Assembly: GCA_008933995.1 (NCBI GenBank)
Contig: WARS01000110.1
Span: 1,798,001 to 1,862,000, forward strand
Origin: Datnioides undecimradiatus
Lineage: Eukaryota; Chordata; Actinopteri; Lobotiformes; Datnioididae
DNA length: 64,000 nt
Direction of reading: 5' to 3'
In this document: positions 36,190-46,635 of the stretch, piece after piece
How positions within the stretch are numbered: position 1 is the stretch's first letter
Layout of the letters: each line of letters opens with the position of its first letter
Made by a program: the position numbers and the translations under genes
The notes under the pieces: generated by a model
What the model saw: the letters and a program-made list of their open reading frames with translations, nothing else
Told to the model about the DNA's origin: nothing
The model's database searches: none

Positions 36190-36700
36190 TGGACAGGTGG
36201 CATTCCCTAGCCCTGTGATTAGCGTGTCAACGTCTTAACATGTCGATGGGAGCGCCGCTGCAGGCATCTACATTCATATATAAATGTAAATTCAAACCCT
36301 CCCCTGTCCTCCCACCTTCGCACACCTGCACCGCGTCGCCTCTGACAGTTCAGGATTGATTTGGCCACTTCCCATTCGCCGAGGCAGCGGCAGAACGGGC
36401 GCTGGGATCACTTCGGACACTGGCAAACAATCACAAGGCGCTTCAAATCGTCAACAGCGACATGGGAGCTAGGGGAGGAAATGACAGTCAAAAATGTCCC
36501 AATCAAGAAAACTTTGTATGAAAGCCATCTAGGAAACTTTTGACCCCTTATTTATTCTTTCATATTCTAATGATGCATCGCCGCGGATGAGTCCTCATCA
36601 GGGCTCGGAGCGAAATGACAGGCCTCATCAGATTCTAGGAGTGACTACGCTGTCAATCCACACACACTGATTTGGGATTGTGGGGAAACACACTTCAAGT
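36190..36700. promoter_or_regulatory. Possible conserved non-coding element, long
   Basis: About 500 bases with many retained CpGs (GGGAGCGCCGCTGC, CACCGCGTCGCC, ATTCGCCGAGGCAGC, CATCGCCGCGGATG) and AT-rich words such as TTATTTATTCTTTCATATTC near 36548-36567. The open frame at 36361-36543 is unrecognised. CpG retention over a long span outside repeats favours function. Inference only. Confidence 0.42.
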
Positions 36701-37498
36701 TTTCAAAGCCACTGCTGATTTTTTTTCTCTAAAAGGAAAAAGAGGTAAATTTCTTCTGTTTAAAGCAAAGATAAATTCTCAGCTTGGGCCCTTAGCATTG
36801 AATTAGCATTGAATTTGACAGAGAAAGGTTAGGTGGATGAAACTATCTTTATGTTTTTTGCTTGTTTCTCTTGTCAAACATGGAAAAAATAATAAATATT
36901 AGTTAATTTTTTTCTTTTTTTTAGATATTAAGCAATTTCTAAAGCAAGTCAATGAACAATCTTTTGGTGTGTTACTCTACAAATAGTACATTTCAAAAGG
37001 AAAGTGTCACAATTGGCAAGTGGGTGGTCTTAGTTGATCTGTACCAAAAATGTTTCTCTTATTTGATTATCAATGAACTAAGAGCTGTGTGCGCCAGTCT
37101 TCTGTATATGTGATGACGGTACAAACTGAGAATGTTATAGGCCATCTTTGAAATTGTCATCCACATCCTGGATGAACATATTAACTGACCGGCTGATTAA
37201 AATTGGCTAAAAACAAAAAGGCTTACGTCTAGTTCACCGCCCTTTTGAATTGATCACAGGAATGTGAGTGCGTTTGTGTGCGCACTTTTGCATTCACGGT
37301 CAGTAATTACGGCAGATGGGTCTTTACAAAAAAGTAAAGAGTGATTATGGATGACCTCGTGGTGGTGCCAGGATTTGGGGGTTGGGCTTGCTTCAGGTGT
37401 CAGGGAGGTGCAAGACAGGAGATGAACCTGGCTTGGCGTCCGACCTGGACGCACATGTTAGTTTAGATATGATTGCCTCTGGAATTGCAGGCACTTAC

Positions 37499-37548
37499 CA
37501 GGCGAACCCTCCACTGCCTTCATAAGCCCTGGCTATATTCTGCACCTA
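37499..37548 (-). other. Candidate 50-nt exon (unproven)
   Basis: Minus strand: acceptor TATTTTTATCTCCAG (AG at 37550-37549) and a strong donor CGCCTG|GTAAGTG (GT at 37498-37497). One frame is open after its first codon (reading VQNIARAYEGSGGFA), but that frame begins with a TAG at the acceptor, so a slightly later acceptor would be needed. No partner exons are evident. Confidence 0.13.
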
Positions 37549-37593
37549 CTGGAGATAAAAATATATCAAAAGTCGCTGAATGCTGACCTTTTG

Positions 37594-37599
37594 CAGTGT

Positions 37600-37650
<51 letters not shown>
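37594..37650. repeat. (GT)n microsatellite
   Basis: More than 20 GT units, interrupted by TGTATG at each end. Open frames across it on both strands are artefacts. Confidence 0.95.
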
Positions 37651-37651
<1 letters not shown>

Positions 37652-39002
37652 AGGTGGAAAGGGAAGTTTCACATTCATCAAAGCCAAATCCAGCAATACA
37701 ATGATTACTATTAAATGCAAGTTTGCTGGAGAGAATGCTACAGCACAGTATGGACCAATACTACCACTGCCCAAATAAAAGCTGCTTCAGTTGTCCTGAT
37801 TTCAAAAATACATTCTCTGCTTTTCTGCTATGTTCTCAGGCCACTCCCTCCCAGCACCCTTGCACAGGATTGACCTGAAACGTGTGTTTAGGCTGAACGC
37901 AAAGCAATGTTTTGAGGTAGTCCGTTAAAGTGAATGTGACGACGCAAATGTGTGAGTTGAGACAAAGTCAGTAACTAAATGACTCAAAAATACTTGCCTT
38001 TTGGGACCATGTAAATTCTAATGTAACATGCCTAAGTTGGCATGGATAGCATCACTCACCCTGAGTAATCTCAGTAGTAGCACAACAGGTTGTTTGCATA
38101 GAAATAAGTTGGCTTGAGTATATGCCCACTTGTCAGACTAAAAAAGACATCTGTGTTAATGATAGACATCTGTATTTTCCTTTTCATGCTTTCCTGCGGA
38201 GGGGTCATATGCAGCGTGTCGCCCCCCCCCTTTCACCCACATCTCTGCACATCTGCTGTCAGAGAAGGAGGCAACCTCAGGTCCTTTTGCAGAGATGAAC
38301 ACCAGGCTGCTCAGCCTGGAGACTTTCTATCTCTTTCTGCCATCTGTGAAAAGACTTTTCGCACTGTAATAGACTGTTGGTGCTTGGTGGTACTCTGAAA
38401 CGCTGTTCGTGGATCATGTCAAGTGGGACTGGGATCTCCCTTGCAGAGATAAGAATATGGACCCGAAACAATACATTTGCTTCTTTAACATGAATTTATT
38501 TCATTCAGGTTTTTTGTTCAGTTCCAAAACAACAAAGACAAAGATAAAAAACAGTATCAACCTTACCCTTTAGAGAGATAGTATGTAATATTTTTTTACA
38601 TTTTGATACATTACATATTTATTGAACTCAGCAGTTAGTATCGTGTTATAAGAGGAAGACTGTAATCAAGATCCTTTAACTGTTAAATCAATGTATTTCA
38701 TGATAACTTACTCCTTTTTCATAAGCAACTTTTCTTAAATACAACACATTGATCATCTGATATGTCTTTAATGATTAATATTTTGGGGATGTGAAATATG
38801 TTTGTCTTGGGACACAGCATGGCCGCACAATTTTTGCTTTGTGTGACTATTTCTTAATTTCCATTTTTCCTCCCTTTATGCCTTCTTGTATCTGTAACAA
38901 ATTCTCTTCTGCTTTATTAAAACAACCTATAAGTTAATATTCATGCCATAATTAAGCAATTTAAATGGTTGTCAACTGACAGTAAAAAGAACCTTCCACT
39001 CA

Positions 39003-39057
39003 CTACACACACACCCATCCACCCACATACACATACACACTCACGTGCACGCACACT
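39003..39057. repeat. Imperfect (CA)n tract
   Basis: Degenerate CA-rich sequence with TACACA and CACGTGCACG interruptions. Confidence 0.7.
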
Positions 39058-39078
39058 TTCACCAAGGAGTGTGTGAGT

Positions 39079-39080
<2 letters not shown>

Positions 39081-39109
<29 letters not shown>
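39081..39109. repeat. (GT)n microsatellite
   Basis: About 14 GT units; complementary to the CA tract at 39249-39298. Confidence 0.95.
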
Positions 39110-39247
39110 CCACTATAGCCACTCCAATTAAAAAACATGGGCAGGGAAGAGGAATGTGCAGGTCTTTCCTTAGAGACCAGAGTCAATACAAACAATGAAT
39201 GACACGCTGATGCAGGCAAGGAGCTCACTGAACTGATGCACATGCAG

Positions 39248-39248
<1 letters not shown>

Positions 39249-39285
<37 letters not shown>

Positions 39286-39309
39286 ACACATACACACGCG
39301 CGTGCGCGT
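39249..39309. repeat. (CA)n microsatellite with a CG-rich alternating tail
   Basis: About 16 CA units, then ACATACACACAT units, ending in ACACGCGCGTGCGCG. The strict purine-pyrimidine alternation over the tail is favourable to Z-DNA. Confidence 0.95.
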
Positions 39310-39454
39310 AGCACACAAACAAACCAGTCAGCAAAACAAGTTAAAAACACACACAGACAGAATCTCTCAGACAAGACAGGGAAAAAGCCCATCAAGCATG
39401 TTTTTATGTTTTTGTCCCTCTTTTTTTTTCTTTATCTTTTCCTCTGCATCTTGT

Positions 39455-39740
39455 GACTGGCCTAATTGAGTTGTAAATCATCAAAATAACAAGTTGATTT
39501 CATACTGAGATGTCAGAACATTTCTTGACAAAGCTGGGGAATGGCATAATTACAGAGGAAATTAAAAAATGCGCCCAAATGTGCTGTTGCAAACAGAAAC
39601 AACAAACATATTACATTCCCCCTGCAGGCTACATCAACACTAACTGTACAGTACACTGCATTCAATAATAATGCATTTAATTAGCTACTCAATTCTTCAG
39701 TAGCTTCTTATGAAATGGTTTAATTAGAGAAGAATATAAA
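39455..39740. promoter_or_regulatory. Possible conserved non-coding element with homeodomain sites
   Basis: CCTAATTGAGTTGTAAATCATC near 39461-39482, GGCATAATTACAG near 39543-39555, AATGCATTTAATTAGC near 39669-39684 and GGTTTAATTAGAG near 39718-39730 give a high density of TAATT cores in non-repetitive DNA. Inference from motif content. Confidence 0.42.
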
Positions 39741-39959
39741 AATACATTCGAATTGTTATTTTTTCTCCAAAGTGTGTGTGCTTTCCAGAGTCAGTATTGA
39801 TGGGAGCAGATGGTATCAGCAAGCTGCATTAGCGGCAGGCGGTGTGCGTGTGTGCATGTGACGGGGCTAGTTTCAATTCATACTCTCCCTGCACCTTTGA
39901 TAGTCAAGTGGATTACACCTTGTGTTCAAACAGAAAGGGAGGAAAGAAAAGCGGCAGAA

Positions 39960-40470
39960 CATAAAATGGAATTAGGAGGCTGCTTATAGGCCCTGATTCA
40001 TTTATTGTTAACTCCTTCCAGTTCATTAAGCCTAATCCCTGTTAGGATGGTGAGTAACAGAGGACCTGAATGGGCCCAGGCCAGCTAAGGGGGGGACATG
40101 TGTGCCTATTGTGGACCTCTCTTGGGTTAATCCTAGTCGCCGTGGTGTGTTTGTGTGTTTGTGTGTGCGAGATGGGGGAGAAAGAGGGAGTCAGCTGGAC
40201 AAGGGGGTGAGCACCTCTCCCCTGCTGGGTGCCCCGTGCTCTGTCTGGGTGGGTGTTGAGTCCCACCTCCACCCTGAGGGGGGTTTTAGCCCTTCGAGTC
40301 CCTGTGACAAGCGTGAAGCAACCCTTTCCTTTTGTGAATCAATCTGGCGGGGCTCTTCGCGCCTCGCCAGATACGCACACACACCGAGGGTCACCGATGG
40401 CCGTGTTAATACAGATGTACATGCCAATAAGGCCTCTTAATCAGTACACAAGAGGGAGAGATTGACTTTT
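39960..40470. promoter_or_regulatory. Possible conserved non-coding element
   Basis: Begins with GTTCATTAAGCCTAATCCC near 40022-40040 and ends with AATAAGGCCTCTTAATCAG near 40425-40443, with several CpGs between (TAGTCGCCGTGG, TTCGCGCCTCGCC). Open frames at 40102-40465 overlap in more than one frame and resemble no family. The core 40190-40290 is GC-rich with stacked GGGG and CCC runs. Confidence 0.38.
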
Positions 40471-40619
40471 AAGGAAGACATACAGCCCCGCTTTCTTTCA
40501 GCCCCAGTGGAGCCGTTCACTCTGCGCTGCGCTGACTCCTTTAATTTTCCCTGTATGGCTGTATGGCCACACTCCAGCTGAACAGAAACAAAAAGAACTG
40601 AACAGAGGAGACAGGACCT

Positions 40620-40790
40620 GTAAACACGTCATTTTATTTATGTTGCAAATTTCATTCACCGGCAGTTCTAATTACGTTAAATCAGAGAAAGTCTGAAGTA
40701 CAACTAGGCTGGAGCCCTGTAAGTGATAGGCACAATGGAGACAAATTGCAATTAACTGCTGGACTACAGACGTTTTACATTTTGGGTGTT
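40620..40790. promoter_or_regulatory. Possible conserved non-coding element
   Basis: Contains GTTCTAATTACGTTAAATCA near 40665-40684 and GACAAATTGCAATTAACTGC near 40740-40759, in non-repetitive sequence. It may be the distal part of the preceding block. Confidence 0.38.
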
Positions 40791-40799
40791 ACAAATAAA

Positions 40800-43700
40800 A
40801 GGGATAGAATTTTAAATAAAGTGATGTCAACGTCATCATATTAAGTGTTTACAGCTACAATGGTGTAAAGTCTTTAGACATGTCTGACGACATAAATACA
40901 TTCCTTTGATTGTTAACGTTGAGTTGCTTGGGAAAATTAAGCACATGCTGTCTTCATCCGAGAGGTCCATTCTCATCGTATATATGTAGGTTTTTACATT
41001 ACACTTTTGTAAGTTGCATGTGGGACTGTCCTGCTGCATCTAGGTGTTGAAGTGAGATTTAAGGTGAGCTCAGAGAAAACAGCCTTGCAGTATTAAACTT
41101 TGCACACGCACCATTTTTGCACAACAAAGCTCGAGCATCACAGAAGAGGTGCAAGAAGCAAAAAAAAAACAAAAAAAAAAACAGTCTGGATTGGAAGGGG
41201 ACATGGTTATTTTAATAAAATTTAATAGCATGAATGACATCTGACAACTAAAAAAATCTGAAATAACCCCGATGATATCAGAACATGTAGGTTAAATTGG
41301 AATTGAAAAGAGATGAGTTAGATCCTCTGTCATAACATTATTTAGCCTTAACCTCCAAGATACTTCACTGCTGCCCTTAAGTCCATGGCTACTCACTGCC
41401 AATGTCTACGTATTTGCACACTGGTATGACTAAATAGGCAGTATTGTGGATGTGCAGCACCTATAACCAATTTTGAGAACTGATATAAAACTTTCTTGTA
41501 TGTGTTTTTTGTTCTTAGCAGTATTTTTCAGGCCTGACCTACAGTTTGTCAAGATGAAAAGTAATGTTTCACAAGGTATTTTCAGTCTTTCACAATAGGC
41601 ATTGTATGCAATCACCTTCACTTCATCCTTATTTACCACAAAATAATTCTGCTACATCGAGTCATTAATTTGTTCAGTGAGGTGTCATACTGAGTCATTG
41701 GGACTAGGGAATAGAAACGCAACCTTTGGTATAAATAGGACAAGAGAAGTACACAACAAGTACAGTATAATGTCACAGCTGCACCATGCTGCATGCTCAT
41801 CATTTCAATTTAATACACACAGGAAGTATGCCCGGATGGCTAATGTGATCTAGAACAAGAATAATAATGAAAAGATACTTTTTTCTTCTGTGTTGAATGT
41901 TGTATTTATATTTCATCTATGCCTTGTTAAGTGCTAGTTTTTCAGTTTTTTTTTTTGTTTTTTTTGCAGCAATCACATTTTTGGTAGTTACAAGTAAGGG
42001 AACGTTTAAAACAGTAGCTTTTCTTCAGGAAGACAGTATGAGTATACATTGAAATAACCAGCAACCAGATTTATAGACCATATATAAAAGACGTGTATTT
42101 TCGATTTAAAAGAGAATCACCACAAACAAAATAGGTTATATTTATAATTTTTTAATTTTGCAGCCTTTCCATTAAAGTGTAATATTATTTTTTTCTTGGT
42201 AAAATGAATTTATTTTCTATACCTATTACAGTATAAGTGGCTTATTGTTACTGACTCTACTGTTAAAAGGGGCATGAACAATGCTGTGGTCATTGGAATC
42301 TCTTTAACCCGAGAGAAGTGTGTGTATGTGTGTGTGTTGTTTCAGAAAATTTACATTTGTAACAAAAGTAATGTCCTTTGGAAATGAGTCACAGCTACCA
42401 GTATGCCGCTCAGCAGAAAGTAAGCTAGGATCTTCTCCGCTAAGTGGCACACACTTAACAGAGTTGAAAACTGTGTGTGGCCACAACTCACAGTGAGAAT
42501 ATATGCTGAGAAAAGTTACAGCGCTCAGTCTAGCAAAATAAAGTTCACAAGTCAGTAACTAAAGGTTTCAAGTGGAAAACAACAGCAGGTGGACTCAATT
42601 CAAATCTGTTGTTGGAACACTACTGCCAGCTGAACTTAACAAAGACAAAGCGGATTGTTTGATTCCTGCACACCCATGGTCCACCCAGACACTTTCACCT
42701 GTTCTCCTTATTTTCTTTCCATGACTGTTCTTGATGGACATCAACTTTGACGTACCTGTTCCTTCACCATACTGTAGCTCCACATCTTCAAATTTAACAG
42801 AGGTCCAGTCATGACGCTTCCAGTGAATAGGTACTGTATTGAATCTTGCTCTGCCTCCTCTGTCATTGTAATTCTTCCAAAGCGACAGCTCCACAAAAAA
42901 CCCTTGCGTATAAAATCAGTTCCGCTCTCTGCACCGACCATTCACAGCATTTACAGAAAAAATTAAAACACTCTATGTTTACCTCCTGCTAAATGGAACA
43001 TCAGTCGAAACACCTCTAGTATCATATCTGTGTTTCCATAGTTTGGTAAAACAGAAAAATATGAATAAATAAATGCTGACATTGCAAGATATAAACCAAC
43101 ACATTGCTTACTGTATAAACGTAAATTGATATACATTAGATAGAGACATCCAGGTTGGCTGCGTGAAGTTGCTGGATATAATATACAAGCATATACCAGT
43201 GTCAAATGAGTGTACTCCCCTTGTGTTTGTTATGCATGGGTCAGAATCTGCATATCACAATAGTACATTCTGAGTTATCAGTTAATGAAAGTAACAAGGA
43301 GCTCATGCTTCAGTTCAAAACACATTTTTCGAAACAAGTTCACACCATTTTAATTATTTGTGTAAAACATAACTGAGTAATGCTAAGTGTACTAACTGCA
43401 AAGCAGACGGGCAAGAACCTGAATGGGTACGTTTCACGTAGTGCCTGCTGAATAATCAGTCTATCTAGGGTCATTGTAAATTGCGAGAACCTGATGGGAA
43501 GTAGAAAAAAATATGTTTGTCTATGTTTATCTTATGAGATTTGTTGCGGTGAAAGACAAAATCATTGTACATTTACATAGCAAATATACTGGCTGTTGAT
43601 TTGGGAAGTGAACGCTCCCAAAACCTTAAAGACCTTTTCAAAGTGGTCTCAGTTAGGTGTAAGGATAGAACAACAAGTGATTTTTAGATTTTGGGACTGA

Positions 43701-44079
43701 GACAGACAAACATCATAATATGCATTGGCCCAGAAAAGTAAATATAAGGACAAGGCAAGAGGAAATGGGCATACAAGTTCTATAATCAATGTATTACCTT
43801 GGTGGAGAGAACACAATTGGTATGGACACTGAGAAGAAAAGTGTCCTGAAACAAACCAAGAAGAAAGAACTATGGCACCATGTTGATACAAATGCCTCTG
43901 AATTACAATGAATTATGTTGGACAATAGGTCCACAATGGTCCCTAGATTAGTGTCTATTACTCGGATGCATTAATGTCTTGCACCCGTATTAAAAGTCCT
44001 CGTTTAACACCGTTCAAGGGGCGGACCAGAAATCCCCAAGTTTCTAAATTGGAATTTCATTCCCCCAGGTACTTCTGCT
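40800..44079. other. Spacer, no confirmed gene
   Basis: AT-rich DNA with A-runs at 41161-41181, a T-rich tract at 41946-41965 that ends in an acceptor-like TTTTTTGCAG, a TATAAATAG word near 41730, and the protein-like minus-strand stretch at 42595-43205 listed separately. The rest holds nothing I can name. Confidence 0.5.
42595..43205 (-). other. Protein-like minus-strand stretch, possibly two exons or an old pseudogene
   Basis: Two minus-strand segments look more protein-like than their surroundings. The first (43205 down to 42983) includes SVLPNYGNTDMILEVFRLMF in an open frame and ends at a donor CAGGAG|GTAAAC. After a gap of only 54 bases, an acceptor GGTCGGTGCAG leads into 42928-42756, which ends at a second donor GAACAG|GTACGTC. 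The first exon would leave in phase 1 and the second is open from phase 1, so frames are compatible. However, a different frame of the second segment (reading FFVELSLWKNYNDRGG, then RARFNTVPIHWKRHDW) is also open and looks equally protein-like. A 54-base intron would be very short even for fish. I recognise no family. It could be a real unknown gene fragment, a decayed transposon gene, or chance. Confidence 0.2.
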
Positions 44080-44430
44080 CATATGAGAAAAGTTGGAATG
44101 CATTTGATCTGTCCTAATTTCAATTAATTAGCGACAATGGTTGCTCGGGGAGTCCCACAGGGCAGAGGGAAAAATGGGCTGAAGGGAAGCGAGCGTCAGA
44201 AAAGTGATGGGAGAAGTGGCATCAATAAACTGTTAGAGACTCATTAGCAGGCTAAATGGCTCTCCCAAAGTCATGACACTTTAACACGGAACCTGGCGCC
44301 TAATTACTGGCCCCAGTATCCATTACAGGCCCCTCCTCTGCTCCCCTCCCTGCATTCCTCTTTCTTTTTATTCCACCCATCTCGGCCACAGTGGAATCGG
44401 CCTGTTAATGATTGCTCTACAGAGCAAGAT
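44080..44430. promoter_or_regulatory. Possible conserved non-coding element with homeodomain and SOX words
   Basis: TCCTAATTTCAATTAATTAG near 44112-44131 runs directly into ACAATGG (SOX-type, 44134-44140). Further words are ACTCATTAGCAGGCTAAATG near 44240-44259 and GGCGCCTAATTACTGGCCC near 44295-44313. Compact, non-repetitive, with a few CpGs. Confidence 0.45.
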
Positions 44431-46432
44431 TAAGGACCATTGTAGTGGGGAGAGTGTGATTGTGGGCAGCCAACATGAGGAAGTGAATGTTTAAGTTGGT
44501 GTCTTTGTTGATTAAAGCTTTCAGTGATGTAAAAGTACCAAAATTGCTTGCGTGACTCAACCTCTTCAACTCTGGCCGACCCACCTGTGATCCCTCATTA
44601 CAAAACGCGTGCATGGCTAAACAGTTTTCAACCTTACAAAAGATAATTTCACATTGTAATCAGGGTCCCAAATTATGTGGATGTTTCCTGAAAATCAGGC
44701 ACAAGAAATGCAGATCTCTCTATTTGATACAACAGTTCAGAACATTAGACTTCAATGAAATGTTAACATACATATTTTACAATATTCTTAAGTGTGAAAG
44801 GTTTATGTAACCTTTGATGCATAATTGATTAATTTAATTCAATAGAACAAGAGGACAAAAGTATAAAAAGCAAGGCATGAATCAGCAAACTAGGAATAAT
44901 GATAAACTGAATATATTTCTCTCAACAAGTCAGAAATATAAAAGCTTAACTGCAGTATACTTTATATTGATGCAGGGCTGGCCCAGTAATATGTTGGGGT
45001 GCAAAGCCAAAACTTTGCGGCCCCCAGGGACCAGCCTGTATAGGCACATGGGGTATGAAATACACTGGAATCAAAAGGAATCCAATGACACAGCATGCAA
45101 GGCATTCAGCTTCATTGGTTCCCTCTAACAAAACAGCTTGTTGACAGTTAACTATAAAAAAAATTTAAAAAAGCACAAAAAAAACCAAAACAAAACTGTG
45201 GAACAGTGAATAAAATAACTCATAAAACAATATTCTTAGTACAGTACATTAGGTGGAATTCAAATTTGGGTTCACTTATACACTTGGCTGGCTCCAGTTG
45301 ATGATCATTAACCTACTTAGGTTTACTGCACACATTTTAAATGCGTATGTCTTTTTCAGTTACACTCATCTCGTGTGAAATAACAACAAGCAGGATGTAA
45401 ACTGTTGTGCCAGTAGTAAATATGGTTTAATGTGTAGCCATAGCTCTACAAGTAGCATTTAAAAGATGTGTTCATTTTTCTCAGCGTTCACACTCAACAA
45501 AGCAAATGTGATTCCTCCAGACAATAAAAATAGAGCATGCTAAGTAAATTAAAGTTAGCAAACATGAGTTGAAACTGGAATTCAGGGTTCTGGATTCACA
45601 GTACCATTCCAACTTATATTGCACTTACATGGTGCGTTTTATGAAATGTTAAACTGGCAATAGACAATTTTTGTTTCAACTTATAAGTAAAGTAAAGTAG
45701 AGTAAATCAAAGACTAACACACTTTCTTCAATGTTTTCTACTTCTCCCCCCTCCACCCTGATTTTAATCACGGCCAGTCATCTACTTGCGAGTAAAGGAA
45801 AATTAAGTTGTTACTTAATCTTAAATTAACATCATCGCACATTCTTCAGTGAATGTACCTGTCTCATGTGCCTTATAATCTGTTATAATCTGAGAAACTA
45901 AAACTATCCAGTTATCTTCGCCACGGTGGCATCAACCATAATACCACAAACTAATCACTCATTATCAGATACGTAGAAAACGGTTTGCAGTAATTAATTT
46001 TTGTCACAGAGCCCCCTGATGGGTTCTGGTTAGCCAAGCCCTTGTTAACCCAACAATTCTACCACGAACAGGAATGTATCAATCTGGGTTTTTGTTGAGT
46101 GTGTTCCAATGCCCAATTATGATTTAAATGCTGTTTGAGACATAGATAAAGCACTGACTCTTTGATTTTTATGATTAACATGGTCAGATTGATACATATT
46201 ATCAGTGCAACAAATCAGTACAGCTCTCCAATTCATCAGTATCAGGTGTCAAAAAACAGTTTCAATCAACGCCTAATAGAAATGTTGACGACATGAGGGG
46301 AAAAAAAAGGGGGGCGATAAGGTAAGTCAAGAAATAAGAGGCTTTAAAATAAGACCATATCTACAGTAAGGGGAGGCATAGTGGTGGTGGTGATGGGGGG
46401 GGTAACCGATCTCATCTCATGTCCTCTCTCAT

Positions 46433-46545
46433 GCTCTCTGAATGGGGTCCTAATTGGCAAGGCTGTGTGAATAGGCAGCTGGCCGAGGAGTGCCTGTATA
46501 AAAGAACACGCAGCGAGACAGTGCTGGAGATGAGGCCTTCTCTAT
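46433..46545 (+). promoter_or_regulatory. TATA-containing promoter-like patch
   Basis: TATAAAAG at 46497-46504 lies downstream of GGTCCTAATTGGCAAGG (46447-46463, includes an inverted CCAAT-type ATTGG). A start near 46528 would follow. No clear first-exon donor appears before the purine-rich, G18-containing tract at 46560-46710. Weaker than the segment at 34.1 kb. Confidence 0.25.
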
Positions 46546-46617
46546 TCACAACCTCTACTCCCAAACTAAAAAAAAGAGCTGAAGAGAGAATGAGAGAAAG
46601 AAAGCGAGGGGATGGAT

Positions 46618-46635
46618 GGGGGGGGGGGGGGGGGG
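46618..46635. repeat. G18 homopolymer
   Basis: An uninterrupted run of 18 G inside a purine-rich tract; strongly quadruplex-prone and likely to be length-variable or mis-sized in assemblies. Confidence 0.9.

Noticed and set aside
37021-37029. Perfect GLI motif TGGGTGGTC
   Set aside because: A single 9-mer expected about once in two such windows by chance, with no supporting block around it.
38941-39318. 125-codon minus-strand frame rich in Cys, Val, Thr and His
   Set aside because: Produced by the CA and GT microsatellites.
44975-45040. Possible repeat start with GGGCTGGCCC
   Set aside because: Resemblance is from memory and no boundaries or inverted repeats can be found.
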